From Closterium sp. Naga37s-1 (taxonomy: Eukaryota; Streptophyta; Zygnematophyceae; Desmidiales; Closteriaceae), in the NCBI GenBank assembly GCA_947471745.1, contig CANJKZ010000783.1, positions 1,377,501 through 1,441,500 of the forward strand: a stretch of DNA of 64,000 nt, read 5' to 3'. A program made the translations under genes and the position numbers. Below are positions 11,430-23,700 of this stretch, one piece after another (position 1 is the first letter of the stretch; every line of letters starts with the position of its first letter). The notes beneath the pieces were generated by a model that was not told the origin of the DNA, searched no databases, and was given only the letters and a program-made list of their open reading frames with translations.

Positions 11430-14400
11430 ATGGCTGGGGTATTATGTCGATCCGTAAGAGCCAAGAAAAGCAGGATACCGTGGATCGCGCTGCTTCTTGT
11501 GGCGTTTCTAGCAACTGCCACGTGGCAGCGCGCCATTGCTTCCGCGAAACAGCTTGAGGGATTTGACGAGGACGAGTTCGACGACGGAGCTGACGAGGAG
11601 GAGACGGAATTCGTCGCCCCGCAGAGCCCTCCGACGCGATCCGTCACGCTCGAGCCGGATCAGGGCACAAAAGCAACGGCTGGATCTGATCGAGATTCCA
11701 AATCAATGGACACCACCTCATCCGAAGGACCGGATTCCGTTGGCGGCAGCGGGGGTAGGTCAGGAGGACAAGCGGCGGACTGGGATGACGAGGAGTTTGA
11801 AGGGGTGACGCCTGGTGCTGGCGCTGGTGCCGGGGAAGCAGCAGCCGGCGGGAAGCAGTTTTTTGGCAAGCCTGGATCCGCGCAGCAGCAGGCGCAAAAG
11901 GCTCGCGCGCGGAGAATTTCGGTTCCGCGGAAGCCGTTCCACCCGCGGGATTTCATTGCGGAAGGGGTTTTCCTTGCGTTCCTCGTGATTTTTGCGATCA
12001 ACTATTTCGTCGGCAAATGGCAGAACGAAAAGATTGCGCTCTCTTTCGCCAATCAGTTCGCGACGGAGGGTAATCTGCTCGCGAAGAACTTCGCCCTGAT
12101 CGGCACAGGCGACACCAGCGAACCGATCCTCGTCAAAGAAGGCCAGGCGACGTTCAAGCTGTACGCGAGCGGGCGAAGGTTCTGCGAAGCGATGCTGGTT
12201 ACCCTGAACCTGCGAAGTCGCCACGATCTCGCGACGCTCGCATGGGACGCGCTCCTTTCGTCAAAGAAGGATCAAGTCGACGTGGATGTATACATGAACG
12301 AGGAAGACATGGCTCCATTTGTACTCGCTGTAGTCCCGCGCAAATCCGCTAAGGCGTTTATAAAAGAAAACGCGGATCTTAAGGAGTTTGCGAGCATGCT
12401 TGACGCGGAAGTGGTGCTCAAGGGAGGAGGCGGGAGCGGGAAGAACAAGTGGGCGGCAGACGAGTTGGCTATTATCGGGGATAGCAGGGAAGCGGCGTAT
12501 GAGCTTCTGTCTGACGTCATCATTGATCAGGTACGATGCGATACGAGTGTGTGGCGCAGATCTTCCTCCATTTTCTGGCCATCCCATTTCAGCAAATCCA
12601 TTCTCCCGATGTCCCTCCTTTCCATCTTTCCATCTTCTTTTTCCCCGCCCGCGCCCCCTCGTCCCCTCGTCCTCTCCCTCCCCTCCCCCGCCCCCCGTCC
12701 CCCTTTTCCACGCTCCTCCACTCCTCTCATCACCAACTCACAATTTCCTCTCAAGGTTCCACGTTTTTCCCTTTTTGCACCCGTCGCGCTCCCAGCTCTC
12801 TCCCCCTCCCACCCGTCTTTACCCTTACCCTCTTCCCTTCCGCCCTTCCCCTCTTCCCCACTTCCCTTCCGCCCTTCCGTTCTTCTCTTCCGCCCTTGCC
12901 CTCTTCCCTTCCGCCCTTCCCTTCTGTGTCTCCCTCCCCCCTTCCTGTGTCGAGTCTCACCATTTCTCCCCACTACTCACCCATCCACCGCACCCCCGAA
13001 ATATTACCCGCAGCACTTTCCCATCAGCCAAGATAGCCGTTTCTTAAGCTGCTTTCTCGTCCACCACCCGCATTTCACACACCAGCTATTCCGCCCCCTT
13101 CCTTTCCTCACATCTCCTCACCACCACCCACAACCTTACCCCTCGTTTCTCTCCCCACGATCCCCGTACCTCCCATCCCCTTACCCTTCATCCCCTGGCC
13201 ACGCATCCCCCCGTACGCCCCATCCCCCCGTACCTCCCATCCCCTTACCCTTCATCCCCTGACCACGCATCCCCCCGTACGCCCCATCCCTTCGTACGCC
13301 CCATCCCCCCGTACCCCTTACCTCAACCCCCTTACTCCCACTTCTCCCCAGCTATTTGGAGGAAAGTCCTTTCCCAAGCTCGCGCCTCTCTTCTGCGCCC
13401 TGCACGTCACGGACCAGCACCCCACAGGCGCAGGCGCGCACACCTTCTCACCTATCCCCCTCTCCCTCCCCCCCCTCTCCCCAACCGCCCGTATCCCCTC
13501 GTCTCCCCAGCTATTTGGAGAAAAGTCCTTCTCAAAGATAGCGCCTCTCTTCCGCGCGCTGCACTTCACAGACCAGCAACCCACAGGCGCAGGCGTGCGC
13601 ACCTTCCCCACCTATCCCCTACCCCCCGCCCCACCGTATCCCCTCGTCCTCTCATAACCCGTCGTTCTCTCAGCTATTCGGGGAGAAATCCTTCCCAAAG
13701 ATAGCGCCTCTCTTTCGTGCGCTGCACTTCACAGACCAGCAACCCACAGGAGCAGGCGCGCAGCTTCTTACCTATCCCCCTCCCCCCTTCTCCTGCCCCC
13801 GCGGTACTCCTCTCCCCCCCCAGCTCTTTGGCGAGAAGTCCTTCCCAAAGATAGCGCCTCTCTTCCGCGCACTACACTTCACAGACCAGCAACCCACAGG
13901 CGCAGGCGCGCACCGCAAGGTGCTGCGCTTCTCCTTCCTGCTGCCCCGAGGGGGCGCTGCGGAGCTGGCGAAGCTGATGGCGTCGGTGCCGTTCTTCATT
14001 GACGCTGTGGGGAAGTTCCGACTCAGCGCCCAGGTGAGACGTTTCTTCCTCTCGGCCTTACAGCACTCCCAGATAAACAGTCTCCTCTGTGACAGCTCGC
14101 TCCTGACTGCTGCGGAGCTGGCGAAGCTCATGGCGTCCATGCCGTTCTTCATTGACGCTGTGGGGAAATTCCGACTCTGTGAAGAACGGCACCACATCAT
14201 TGCCGTTCCCAGGTGAGCTGATTCTTCCACTACCCCCTTGAAGCAAATTACCCTGTGACTCTGTGATTGCCCTCTCCTTGTTTCCTCCACGCGTTGCTGA
14301 GCTGGCGAAGCTCATGGCGTCTTGCTGAGGCCAACAGCAAGGCGGAGGCAGTGTGGGCAAAGGCAGCCGAGGCAGCAGTGAGAGGGAACGGGACGAAGGA

Positions 14401-15417
14401 GAAGCTGCAGGAAGAGGCTTGCTTCGATGTGACGTTTGAGTCGACTGAAAAGTGAAGGCAGCTGAGGCAGCAGTGAGAGGGAACGGGACGAAGGAGAAGC
14501 TGCAGGAAGAGGCTTGCTTCGTTGTGACGTTTGAGTCGACTGAAAAGTGAAGGCAGCTGAGGCAGCAGTGAGAGGGAACGGGACGAAGGAGAAGCTGCAG
14601 GAAGAGGCTAGCTTCGCTTCTCTCATTCACCTGCACTCTGCTTCTCTATCCCTCCTCCCGTCCGCCACTCCTCCCGCAACTCGTCCTCTTTGTTAGCGAC
14701 AATTGAATCAGTTTCAGGCCAAGAGCAAGGCAGAGGCTGCACGGGCAAAAGCAGCGGAGGTAGCGCTAAGGGTTTCGGCAGAGACGAAGCAGGAGGACTT
14801 CTTGCTTCTATCATGCACCTGCACTCTATTCTTCCTTCCCTGAACATTGTGTTCGTTTCAGGCCAAGAGCAAGGCAGAGGCACTGCGGGCAAAGGCAGCG
14901 GAGGCGGCACTGAGGGAGACGAAGGAGATGAGGCTGGATAAGTTGCTTCTCTCATTCACCTGCACTTGATTCTTCCTTCCCTCAACATTGTGTTCTTTTC
15001 AGGCCAAGAGCAAGGCAGAGGCACTGCGGGCAATGGCAGCGGAGGCAGCACTGAAGGAGACGAAGGAGAAGAGGCAGGAGGAGCTACAGCGGCGGAAGGA
15101 GGAGCGGAGGAAGGCGAAGGAGAAGAATCACCCCCCTCTCTCCCAACCCCCCTCCCCTCTCCCATTTTTTTTCCCAACAAACTTGTTCGTTTCAGGCCAA
15201 GAGCAAGGCAGAGGCACTGCGAGCAAAAGCAGCGGAGGCAGCACTGAAGGAGACGAAGGAGAAGAGGCAGGAGGAGCTGCAGCGGCGGAAGGAGGAGCGG
15301 AGGAAGGCGGAAGAAGCGAAGCTGAGCCCGGAGGAGCTGGCGAGGCGGCGAGAGAAGGAGAGGATGAAGGAGCTGAAGCAGAGCGCACCGAGAGCTAAGA
15401 TTTCCAGGATGCATTAG
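11430..15417 (+). CDS. CCDC47: CCDC47 homologue (DUF1682, PAT-complex subunit)
   Basis: CCDC47 is an ER membrane protein that, with Asterix, forms the PAT complex chaperoning multipass membrane proteins at the translocon. Three exons join in frame: 11430-12530, 13824-14033, 15196-15417 (TAG), giving about 510 residues, close to the usual size. Seen in order: an N-terminal signal-like hydrophobic stretch ([15 protein letters not shown]), an acidic luminal segment ([15 protein letters not shown]), a transmembrane helix (about residues 172-192, [19 protein letters not shown]), a conserved cytosolic domain, then the [19 protein letters not shown] exon, and a charged C-terminal coiled-coil ending in [10 protein letters not shown]. 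The start is the first ATG before the hydrophobic leader. Exons 2 and 3 have several flanking decayed copies. A second terminal-exon copy (15460-15829) could replace exon 3. Confidence 0.87.
12531..13351 (+). other. Gene C intron 1, pyrimidine-rich
   Basis: Almost entirely C/T on the plus strand, with short irregular repeats (ccttccgccc, catccccccgtac). No exon recognised until the first exon 2 copy. Confidence 0.6.
13352..13762 (+). repeat. Three truncated upstream copies of gene C exon 2
   Basis: Copies of about 90 bp start after cag near 13351, 13511 and 13673. They encode [20 protein letters not shown], then stop at the same point (GCAGGCGCG) without a donor. The intact copy is 13824-14033. 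Confidence 0.85.
14105..14325 (+). repeat. Copies of the gene C exon 2 3' end
   Basis: About 14112-14213 repeats [22 protein letters not shown]. About 14293-14320 is a shorter remnant. Confidence 0.75.
14330..15165 (+). repeat. Multiple copies of the gene C exon 3 start
   Basis: The [15 protein letters not shown] segment recurs at about 14331, 14717, 14862 and 15004. In addition a 95-bp unit repeats three times from 14360 (14360, 14455, 14550), with a TTTGAGTCGACTGAAA palindrome at the end of the first two units. Confidence 0.8.
14435..14545. repeat. Two TCGA-core palindromes in a 95-bp array
   Basis: tttgagtcgactgaaa at 14435-14450 and 14530-14545, one mismatch each, at the same place in successive 95-bp units. 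Confidence 0.9.
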
Positions 15418-15459
15418 TTGATTTGAGTGATTGATGGATTGATTGGCTGATGGCACAAA

Positions 15460-15829
15460 GGAGAAGAGGCAGGAGGAGGTGCAGCGGCGGAAGGAGGAGC
15501 GGAGGAAGGAGGAGCGGAGGAAGGAGGAGCGGAGGAAGGAGGAGCGGAGGAAGGAGGAGCGGATGAAGGAGGAGCGGAGGAAGGAGGAGCGGAGGAAGGA
15601 GGAGCGGAGGAAGGAGGAGCGGAGGAAGGAGGAGCGGAGGAAGGAGGAGCGGAGGAAGGAGGAGCGGAGGAAGGAGGAGCGGAGGAAGGAGGAGCGGAGG
15701 AAGGAGGAGTGGAGGAAAGCAGAGGAGGCAAAGCTGAGCCCGGAGGAGCTGGCGAGGCGGCGAGAGAAGGAGAGGATGAAGGAGCTGAAGCAGAGCGCAC
15801 CGCGGGCCAAGATCTCAAGGATGCATTGA
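15460..15829 (+). pseudogene. Second copy of the gene C terminal exon with a KEERR expansion
   Basis: Repeats the last exon, including the [20 protein letters not shown] segment and the [10 protein letters not shown] end, but with TGA in place of TAG. It carries a 15-bp coding minisatellite (GGAGCGGAGGAAGGA) repeated about 16 times that encodes KEERR. It has no obvious acceptor (the preceding sequence is gattggctgatggcaca), so it is more likely a relic than an alternative last exon. A third short remnant lies at 15893-15953. Confidence 0.7.
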
Positions 15830-15959
15830 TTGATCTGAGTGATTGATTGATGGCTGAGTCTTATCCTTGCGATGAAGTGAGACGTGATGTCAAGGGAGAG
15901 GGTGAGGGAGCTGAAGCAGAGGCCACGTTGGCCAAAGACTGCAAGGATGCATTGGCAGA

Positions 15960-18900
15960 TTAATGGATTGGGGGTAATGTCGTGCTACTAAAAGGGTGTA
16001 TGGCTGGTTGGGAATGTGAATCCAGTGCGTTTTTCTTACAATGAAGCGCAATTGTATTTTCCATTTTAGCTTCATCAGTCTGATAATTGCGCCTTGTGAA
16101 AGTGTCTCGGACTCTGTCAGTAGAATTGCAGCCTCAAACCCGTTTATGCAAGGTTCCACAACGAGATTCAGTAGGCAAGAAAGTGCAGGAATACTGGGAC
16201 AAGTGCATTTCATTGTCCAGAACACTTAAAAAAACACTCTTGACACTTAAGTTTTTGAATACCATGTCAGCAAGTACACCCGGAAGCATCAACCATAAAA
16301 TCTGTCATGGTGCCCGTCAAGATTATGCTGTCTGAAACCAACATTCTTCCACGTAAAGCTTGTGCTTAGTGGGCACCTGAATCCAATAATGATAATCCTC
16401 ATGTTAAAAAAAATATATAGCGAGTTGTGAGACACAACCTCCTTGTAACTTGGCCGTGGCAACCACTCTTCTAACGAAATCTGAATTTTCTTTCAGGCAG
16501 TGGCAAGTTCTTGCGAAAAAGATTCCCCAAAGCCGCCGGCGGTCTTGACGTGCTGCAGTTGTTGTTCTTGACCAACAATCACCTGAGAAACCAAGGCGTG
16601 CATTTTACTTGAATGGGTTTGACATCCACAAACAGTCACACGTGACACGGCTGCCCGCCGACACGGCCAAACCGCGCACGATATGCCACTCATCCATGTC
16701 AACCAGGTCTCTCGATGTGTTTTTGGGCACCCTGCCAGAAACGAGTCGTGGCCTACCTTCACCCTGCCACTGCAGTGTGCCAAGCGCGGCATACTCATAG
16801 TGCATGCTTTGTAATGGCAGGATGTTTTGTAATGTTTATCGGAATTGACAGGGGTAATTTTGTTATCAATGTTAAGCTCTGTAATCATCATTCGTGGGCA
16901 AACCCACATTGAGGAAGGGCTTCGCCATATTACAACCTGTTCCGTCGCTGAGCGTGCTTAAGGGACTTAATTTAGTTTCTAGGGTGTCTCAGCGACTAAG
17001 ACAGAATTCCAGTTTCAGTGACTTCGCATTTTTTTCAGATGTTTCAGACTTCGCTGAATGTACAGTGTGTTCCAGTTACTTAGGCGAATCCCCAGAGGGC
17101 TTCAATGCCAATGCTTTGTATACTCTCTATAGTGTATCATTGCATAAAAAAAAAGAGGGCTTCAATGATTTGCAGCATTTCCAGACTTTCAACGTCTTAG
17201 CCAGATTTACTGATAGCTGAAATTCGAGAGCAAGAGAGCTCAACTCTCAAGAAGTCCGTAGCAGAGTAGAAACGGCAGGGCTGAAAGTATGCTCTCACCT
17301 GGGATTCAAGGGTACGGTTTTACTCATGTCAAGGCGTGTCAGGGCGGTACAAGTGTCGAAGTCAATTTCAGAAGAGTGACCTAAAAAATCCACTATGAAA
17401 AAAGAGGCTGTAAGACGCTTCTATGAAGGGTTTATGCATGTCTGTATGCTTGTTGAAATGTACAGAGAGCGAAGCAGAGTCGTCGCTACTCCCTCTGTCG
17501 TGGTCTGTACAATCAATCTGTTTGGGAACTTCCAAAGGAATCTGGGGCTATCCATCAATTATCGACTCCCGGATGTGTGGTTCCGATTGACAGTCTGACT
17601 GAATCTCATTTTTTTTTTTTGGCTAGTACACTGCATCGGCTCGGCTCGGGGCACGGGAAAGCAGGGGGCCGTAAAATGCAAAACAGAATCATTTCATGTC
17701 CTAAAATAATGTTTGCAAATGAATGTTTAAACCATTATCTTAAGTATTTGTTTTTGCCGAGTCAGTGCCCGGGTTTGGTCTCCCGCCTGCCTGGAGCCTT
17801 TCCGAGACGACGCAGTGCACCGGCAATTGCAATACTGTAGACACGGAGAAATGACCTATCCAATACCATGGATGACTGAAATAGAAGTGATCAAGTTGAG
17901 AGAACTGAAAATGGTAAAGCAAGAGAGGCAGGAACCATACGAGGTTTGGGTGATTTCACCTTCTTTATATATACTGGAGAACGCATGGATAGATAGAACC
18001 GTTGATCTTGGGTCGGGTGGTATGTAAATTAAATCCAGAAAAATACACAGTTTGTCGGCATGCTTGTGGAGCAGAGTTGGCTCACTGTGAAGTTTTTTCA
18101 GCTGTCATTTGTATGTACTGTAGAATGGTTTCTGCATTTTTTTTTTATGTGAAGATTCGTACACCGCTTGTTTCCTCCACCGCGGGGGCACCGAACCAAA
18201 CCAGAGCAACTCTGTTTGCTGTTTAGGGAAAATAGAGTATCACCTTCTTCCGAAAAAAGAAGAAGAAAATAAACATGTTCCCGTTGCGGCAACAGTGCAA
18301 CAATCGAACGCGCGTACTTGGACTGCAGCATTTGTGTACCTGTACAGCACTGTAATGGACTTGTCTGATCGAGGCCGACAACGACAACACTCCGTCCTTT
18401 CGATCTGTCGTTTCCTGACGGGGGACGGCGGAAGGAATGTTACCGCGGCAGCACGGCACGATGCTGGCGTTGCAGCTGGCAGTAACTACTACTCGTTCTT
18501 TAGACCTTGCTGTACAGCACGTGGTTGTACTAGTACTGAGTGTCCTCGTAACTTCTAGTACCCTCTCTTGTGCACTTCCACGTGGTTGTACTAGTACTGA
18601 GTGTCCTCGTAACTTCTAGTACCCTCTCTTGTGCACTTGCTAGTGCAGTATCGGAGCCTGTAATTCAGCCTGCTCCGCCACATTATGGCGCCAGGGTCTG
18701 AGGTTGCACAGGTGAGGTGAACTATGTGCTGGCGTTGGTGTTTGAGCAAATGCTGCCGCGTTTGCAGTTAGTTAACCTCAAAGGCTTCTCGTTCGGACTG
18801 GCATCTGTGAGAGTAGGTAGTTGAGGCCGAAAGTCCCAGTAAAACCACTGGTTTGTGACAAGTTGCGAAGTCACCGCTGGCTAAGCTCCGCCAAGAGCTG

Positions 18901-19100
18901 TGATCCGTCAAGAGAAAAACCAATGATTTTTGTTGCTGTTTCTCAGCAGATTGTGGCACTCTTGGGAGAGCTCAATTTCCTCCATCATATGTTTACTGTT
19001 TTCGCTGACATGATGGATCGCATCCTCACAATGCCTACCCACTCCCCCCCTTTCCTCCCCCCCTCCATCTTCCTCCACAACTCTTCCTCCAGGGGGGCTG
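15960..19100. other. Region without a recognised gene
   Basis: About 3.1 kb of more AT-rich sequence with only short open frames and no family I recognise on either strand. It contains a 61-bp tandem duplication at 18518-18639. The right part may include the 5' end of gene B. Confidence 0.5.
18518..18639. repeat. 61-bp direct tandem duplication
   Basis: Two virtually identical 61-bp copies beginning CACGTGGTTGTACTAGTACT at 18518 and 18579. Confidence 0.9.
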
Positions 19101-19131
19101 ATGACACTCTTTCTTGCCCACAATGTGTCAG

Positions 19132-19307
19132 GGTGTTGGCCTTGCTGTGCCTCCACAAGACGGAAGCCATGATGACGCGCTGTTTATATTTCAGATGTCT
19201 CAACCATCTTCCTTTGCCCACTTGAGCCAGGTTGTTGGCGTTGCTGTGACTCCACAGGACAGGAGCCATGATGACCTGATTCCAATGCTGTTAATATTTC
19301 GGATGAT

Positions 19308-19341
<34 letters not shown>

Positions 19342-19363
19342 CCCTTTGTCCACCTTGTACCAG
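19132..19363 (+). repeat. Two upstream copies of the gene B N-terminal exon start
   Basis: After cag at 19131 and 19230 the sequence reads (G)TTGTTGGC.TTGCTGTG.CTCCACA and then agccatgatgac, as in the exon starting at 19364. A poly-T run (19310-19341) separates the second copy from the exon. Confidence 0.65.
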
Positions 19364-20587
19364 GTTGTTGGCGATGCTGATCATGCGAGCCATGATGACG
19401 GCGTGCCAATGCCAACACAGTTACTAAGGGAGAGAGCACAGGATGAGGAATCTCCTACCCTACTACTACCAAGTCAACGTGCTGCAGAGCAAGAAGGCCC
19501 AGCCTTGAGTCAACGTGAACATGAGAACGAAGTCCCCATCTCAGGTCAACCCGAAGAAGAGGAGAACTGGCTGAGTGTTTCTACCTATCATGCTCCAACT
19601 GCTAGCACTGCTAGCACTACCAGCACAGATACTAGTACTACTGGTTCCCATGATGATTCCAAAGTGGAGGAAGAAAATGCCAAGGCCAGCTCTGACTCAG
19701 AGCTCTCTGATGCATCTGCTGCCACTGGTGCCTCTGGTGAATCTAAGGCCGCGTGTGTTGGTGCTGCTACGTACGAGGATGGGGACGGCAGTGACAAGGA
19801 GCCTGGACTGCTTGCTGCTTGCCGGCGGATGGCCAATGGAATGTTCCCTTCGTTTATCAGAAAGGTGCGGAAAAGAGGGAAGGGGTCTTGAGGTGTGTTG
19901 AAGTGAGTTGATCCGACTTTTGAGAATGCGAAGGAGGGAAAGGTCGAGGGAGAGGGGGACCAGTGTCTTGTACTCCATAGCATACTGTCACTTGCGCTCT
20001 TGCAAGTGGGCCCACTTGCGCTCTCTTCAAATGCAGCTGTCTTTGTGATGGTGTTGCCTGTCATAAATCCCTGCCATGACATACATTTGCGAGTGTTTAA
20101 CTATCTTGGAACGTCTTAATTCAGCAGGCCAAGACCAGTCCTGAGGAGCCTGCTGCTTCTCCCACTTCCTCGTTAACTGCTTCCGTTACCGCTGCTACTA
20201 CTACTACTGCTGCTGCTGTTGCCTCTGCTGCTGAATTGATCCTGGGAAGGACTGAGTCTGAGAAGGAGGCAGGGGGTGGTGAGGACGATGGCAGCAAGGA
20301 GGGTGAGGCTGCAAATGAATCTGTATTGAAAACCGAAGTGATTGTTGAAGATCCTCCCAAGGTCAGCCCCTCCCTCCACCTCTCCCCTTCCCCTCCCCTT
20401 TGTCACAGGGACCCCTTCCACTACCCCCTGCCCACTTTCCCCTCTCCTTTTCCGCCCCTCCCTCCCCTTCCCCTCCCCCATTGACTCGTTGCCACAACCC
20501 CATCTTCTCTAGAGCAGTGAGTTTGGCACCATCATCGCTGCACACACCTGCCCCCAGCTCAGCTTCCACATTGTTTGTTTGCTTTCG

Positions 20588-20622
<35 letters not shown>

Positions 20623-20692
20623 TTTGTTTGTATTCTTTACTCATTCTGTTATTCCTTTGTATTTTTGTTTGTTTGTTTGTGTGTGTGTGTGT

Positions 20693-20729
<37 letters not shown>

Positions 20730-23700
20730 TTTTCTTCTTTCTTTTTCTTTTTCTTTTCTTTTCTTTTACCAACCCTTTGACTCTGTTATCATCCTTCCGC
20801 AGATACGACATGGAAGCTACTGGGATCTCTTTGTCACCTTCTTCTTCCTCGGGTGGACATCGTTTGGTGGTGCCGCCGCCCATATCGCCATGTACCACAA
20901 GCAGTTTGTGGAGCTGAGAGGGTGAGTAGGGGGGGTGCGAGGGTGAGTAGGAGAGTGATTTTGATGCGCCTCAAGCGTAGGGAAGTGCGTGCTGATTGGG
21001 GGTACATCGGAGCAGCAGTAAGGCTCCATGCCCATCCGTCCGCCCACATCGCCATGTACCACAAGCACTTCGTGGAGGTGCGCGGGTGAGTAGGGGAGTG
21101 CTGGTTTGTTCGGTCTGCGGGTAAGGGTGAGTAGAGGCTAGCAGTATGACCTTGTTGCCCGTCCCTCTGCCCACATTGCCATGTGCCACAAGCAGTTCGT
21201 GGAGCTGCGCGGGTGAGTAGGGGAGTGCTGGTTTGTTCGGTCTGCGGGTAAGGGTGAGTAGAGGCTAGCAGTATGACCTTGTTGCCCGTCCCTCTGCCCA
21301 CATTGCCATGTGCCACAAGCAGTTCGTGGAGCTGCGCGGGTGAGTGGAACCGAAGGCATCAGTGAAGCTGGAAGAATGAATCAGTTCCATTCCTCCCCAG
21401 CCGAATTGATTTTTTTTTTTTTCTTTAATTTACCTATCGTCACTCTTACCTGCCACGCATGGCTGGTTGCCGGCCCATCCAGCAGGCACAGGTCGCGCCT
21501 CGTACTCGTTTCGTCCATCCTCTCTCCCACCATTTCCTCATCCCTTTTCTTCTCATCCCCTCAACACCTCATCTCCTCATCTCACATACCCTCCCTCTTT
21601 TCCCCTCCCTTCCTCTCCTTCCCTCAGCTGGATGTCAGAGGACATGTTTGCAGAGCTCCTGGCGCTCACCCAGACAGTACCCCGCCCATCCATCATGCAG
21701 ATGTCTCTTGCAATTGGCATCATGCAGAAAGGCATCACTGGCGGCTTCCTCTCCTGGATTCGCTTCCAGCTCTTTAACGCCTCCTATACATCCACCCTCT
21801 CCTCATCCCTCATCCTCCCATTGCCCCATTCTCTCATCCTGAACCCTCTTGTTCTTCCCTCAGGTGGATGTCAGAGGACATGTTTGCAGAGCTCCTGGCG
21901 CTCACCCAGACAGTCCCCGGCCCATCCAGCACGCAGATGTCTCTTGCCATCGGCATCATGCAGAAGGGCATCACTGGCGGCTTCCTCTCCTGGATTCTCT
22001 TTCAACTCCCTGGCGCGCTCATCATGAGTGCCGCTGGCTTTGGCGTCGCCAAGGTGGGTGAGAAGGAGGGAGTGAGAGAAAGAGTTGGTGCCACATGCGT
22101 TATTTGTTCATTCCACCATTGCTGGTTCTTCTCCAACACACCATCCGCTAGCTTCCTCTCCTGGATTCTTCTCCAACTCCCTGGCGCTCTCATCATGAGC
22201 GTCGCTGGTTTTGGCGTGGCCAAGGTGTGTGATGGAGAGGTGCACATGTCACAAGCCACATGCTCCGACACACCATCAGCTGGGCTCCTCTCAGGGCTTC
22301 CTCTCCTGGATCCTCTTCCAGCTCCAAAGTTCTTATTGTAAGCTCACCTGGCTTTGCAGCTACAGAGGTTAGTAAAGCCAGTTCAAGGTGAGAACTAATA
22401 AAAGTTCCAGCACCATGGCTCTCTGCCATCTCCGCCAGATCGACAGCAGTGGCGGTGGAACTAATAACAGAGGCAGCCGTGATGCTGGGAAGTAAGATGT
22501 GCCTCTCACGCCTACATGTGCTCGTATTCAGCTATCTGCACCCCTCCGTACCTGCGCTCACCCCCTCCAGTTCCTGGTGGATCCACCGGCATGGCTCTCT
22601 GCTATCTCCGCTGGATCGATAGCGGTGGCGGTGGCGCTAATAGCAGATGCGGCAGTGATGCTGGGGAGCAAGATGTGCCTGAACAGAGTCACACGCATGC
22701 TCTGCGTCACCTCTGCTGCAATAACTTTTTACTGCACCACACAGTGGATCTTCCCCACGGTCATTCTCCTCGGTACGAACCAAGTTGGTGAATTTCTTGT
22801 CAATCTACTAGTCATTCTTGTCAATGCACAAGTCATTGCTCGCGTGCTCTGCGTCACCACTGCTGCAATAACCTTTTACTGCACCACACAGTGGATCTTC
22901 CCCACCGTCATCCTGCTTGTTGAGAAGTGTTTGCTTGTTTGTTTGTTCGTTGTTTGTCTGTTTGTTTTTCTCTGTCTGTTTGTTTGTTTGTTTGTTTGTT
23001 TGTTTGTTTGTTTGTTTGTTTGTTTGTTTGTTTGTTTGTTGTTTGCTTGTTTGCTTGTTTGTTTGTTCGTTGTTTGTCTGTTTGTTTCTCTGTCTGCTTG
23101 TTTGTTTGTTTGTTTGTTTGTTTGTTTGTTTCACACAGCTCAACAGACCATTCTCCTACCCTTCCTTCCCTCGTTTTCAACTTCCAGGCGGCGTGGTCAC
23201 CTACTTCACGGAGCGCAACAAGCCCATCCCGCCGCAGCGCAGCAACATTCAGAAGCTGGGCGTGTCGCCGCTGGTTGGCGGGATGCTGCTGTTTGCGTGG
23301 ATCGCCATTCTGGTCTTTGCCATCATCTATAACAAAGCCATCACGAAGTCGGGCTCAAAATTTATGCACCTTTTTGAGGTGCGTGCTTGTGTATGTGAGT
23401 GTGTGCACGTGTGTGCATATGTGCATCCACGCATGCCAGTCATGGTCAGTTGCGCCCCACCCCTCCCCCCCCCCCCCCCATTTCCCCTTATCCCTAATAC
23501 CATGCTCCTCTAACTCCCTTTTCTCATGTGAATGACTGAAGGGATTTCTACATGACTGGATTAGTGATGGATGGAGGAGGGCCTGTGATGCTGTTTAGCA
23601 AGCCTTCCTTGACTCCTTATTTCTCCACCCAATGACTCGTGTGACTGCTGCAGGGCTTCTATATGACCGGATCGGTGACGTACGGAGGAGGGCCCGTGAT

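Noticed and set aside
11430..13262. A 610-residue frame continuing past 12530 in gene C
   Set aside because: Homology stops at the GATCAG|GTACGA donor; the rest is pyrimidine-rich intron read as Pro/Ser.
16493..16909. Possible small gene on either strand in the 16.5-16.9 kb region
   Set aside because: Cys/His-containing short frame with no recognisable motif, no splice support and ordinary composition.
20803..20921. Genes A and B as one long gene
   Set aside because: Gene A ends with a stop at 10557, a complete CCDC47 gene intervenes, and B has its own N-terminal exons.
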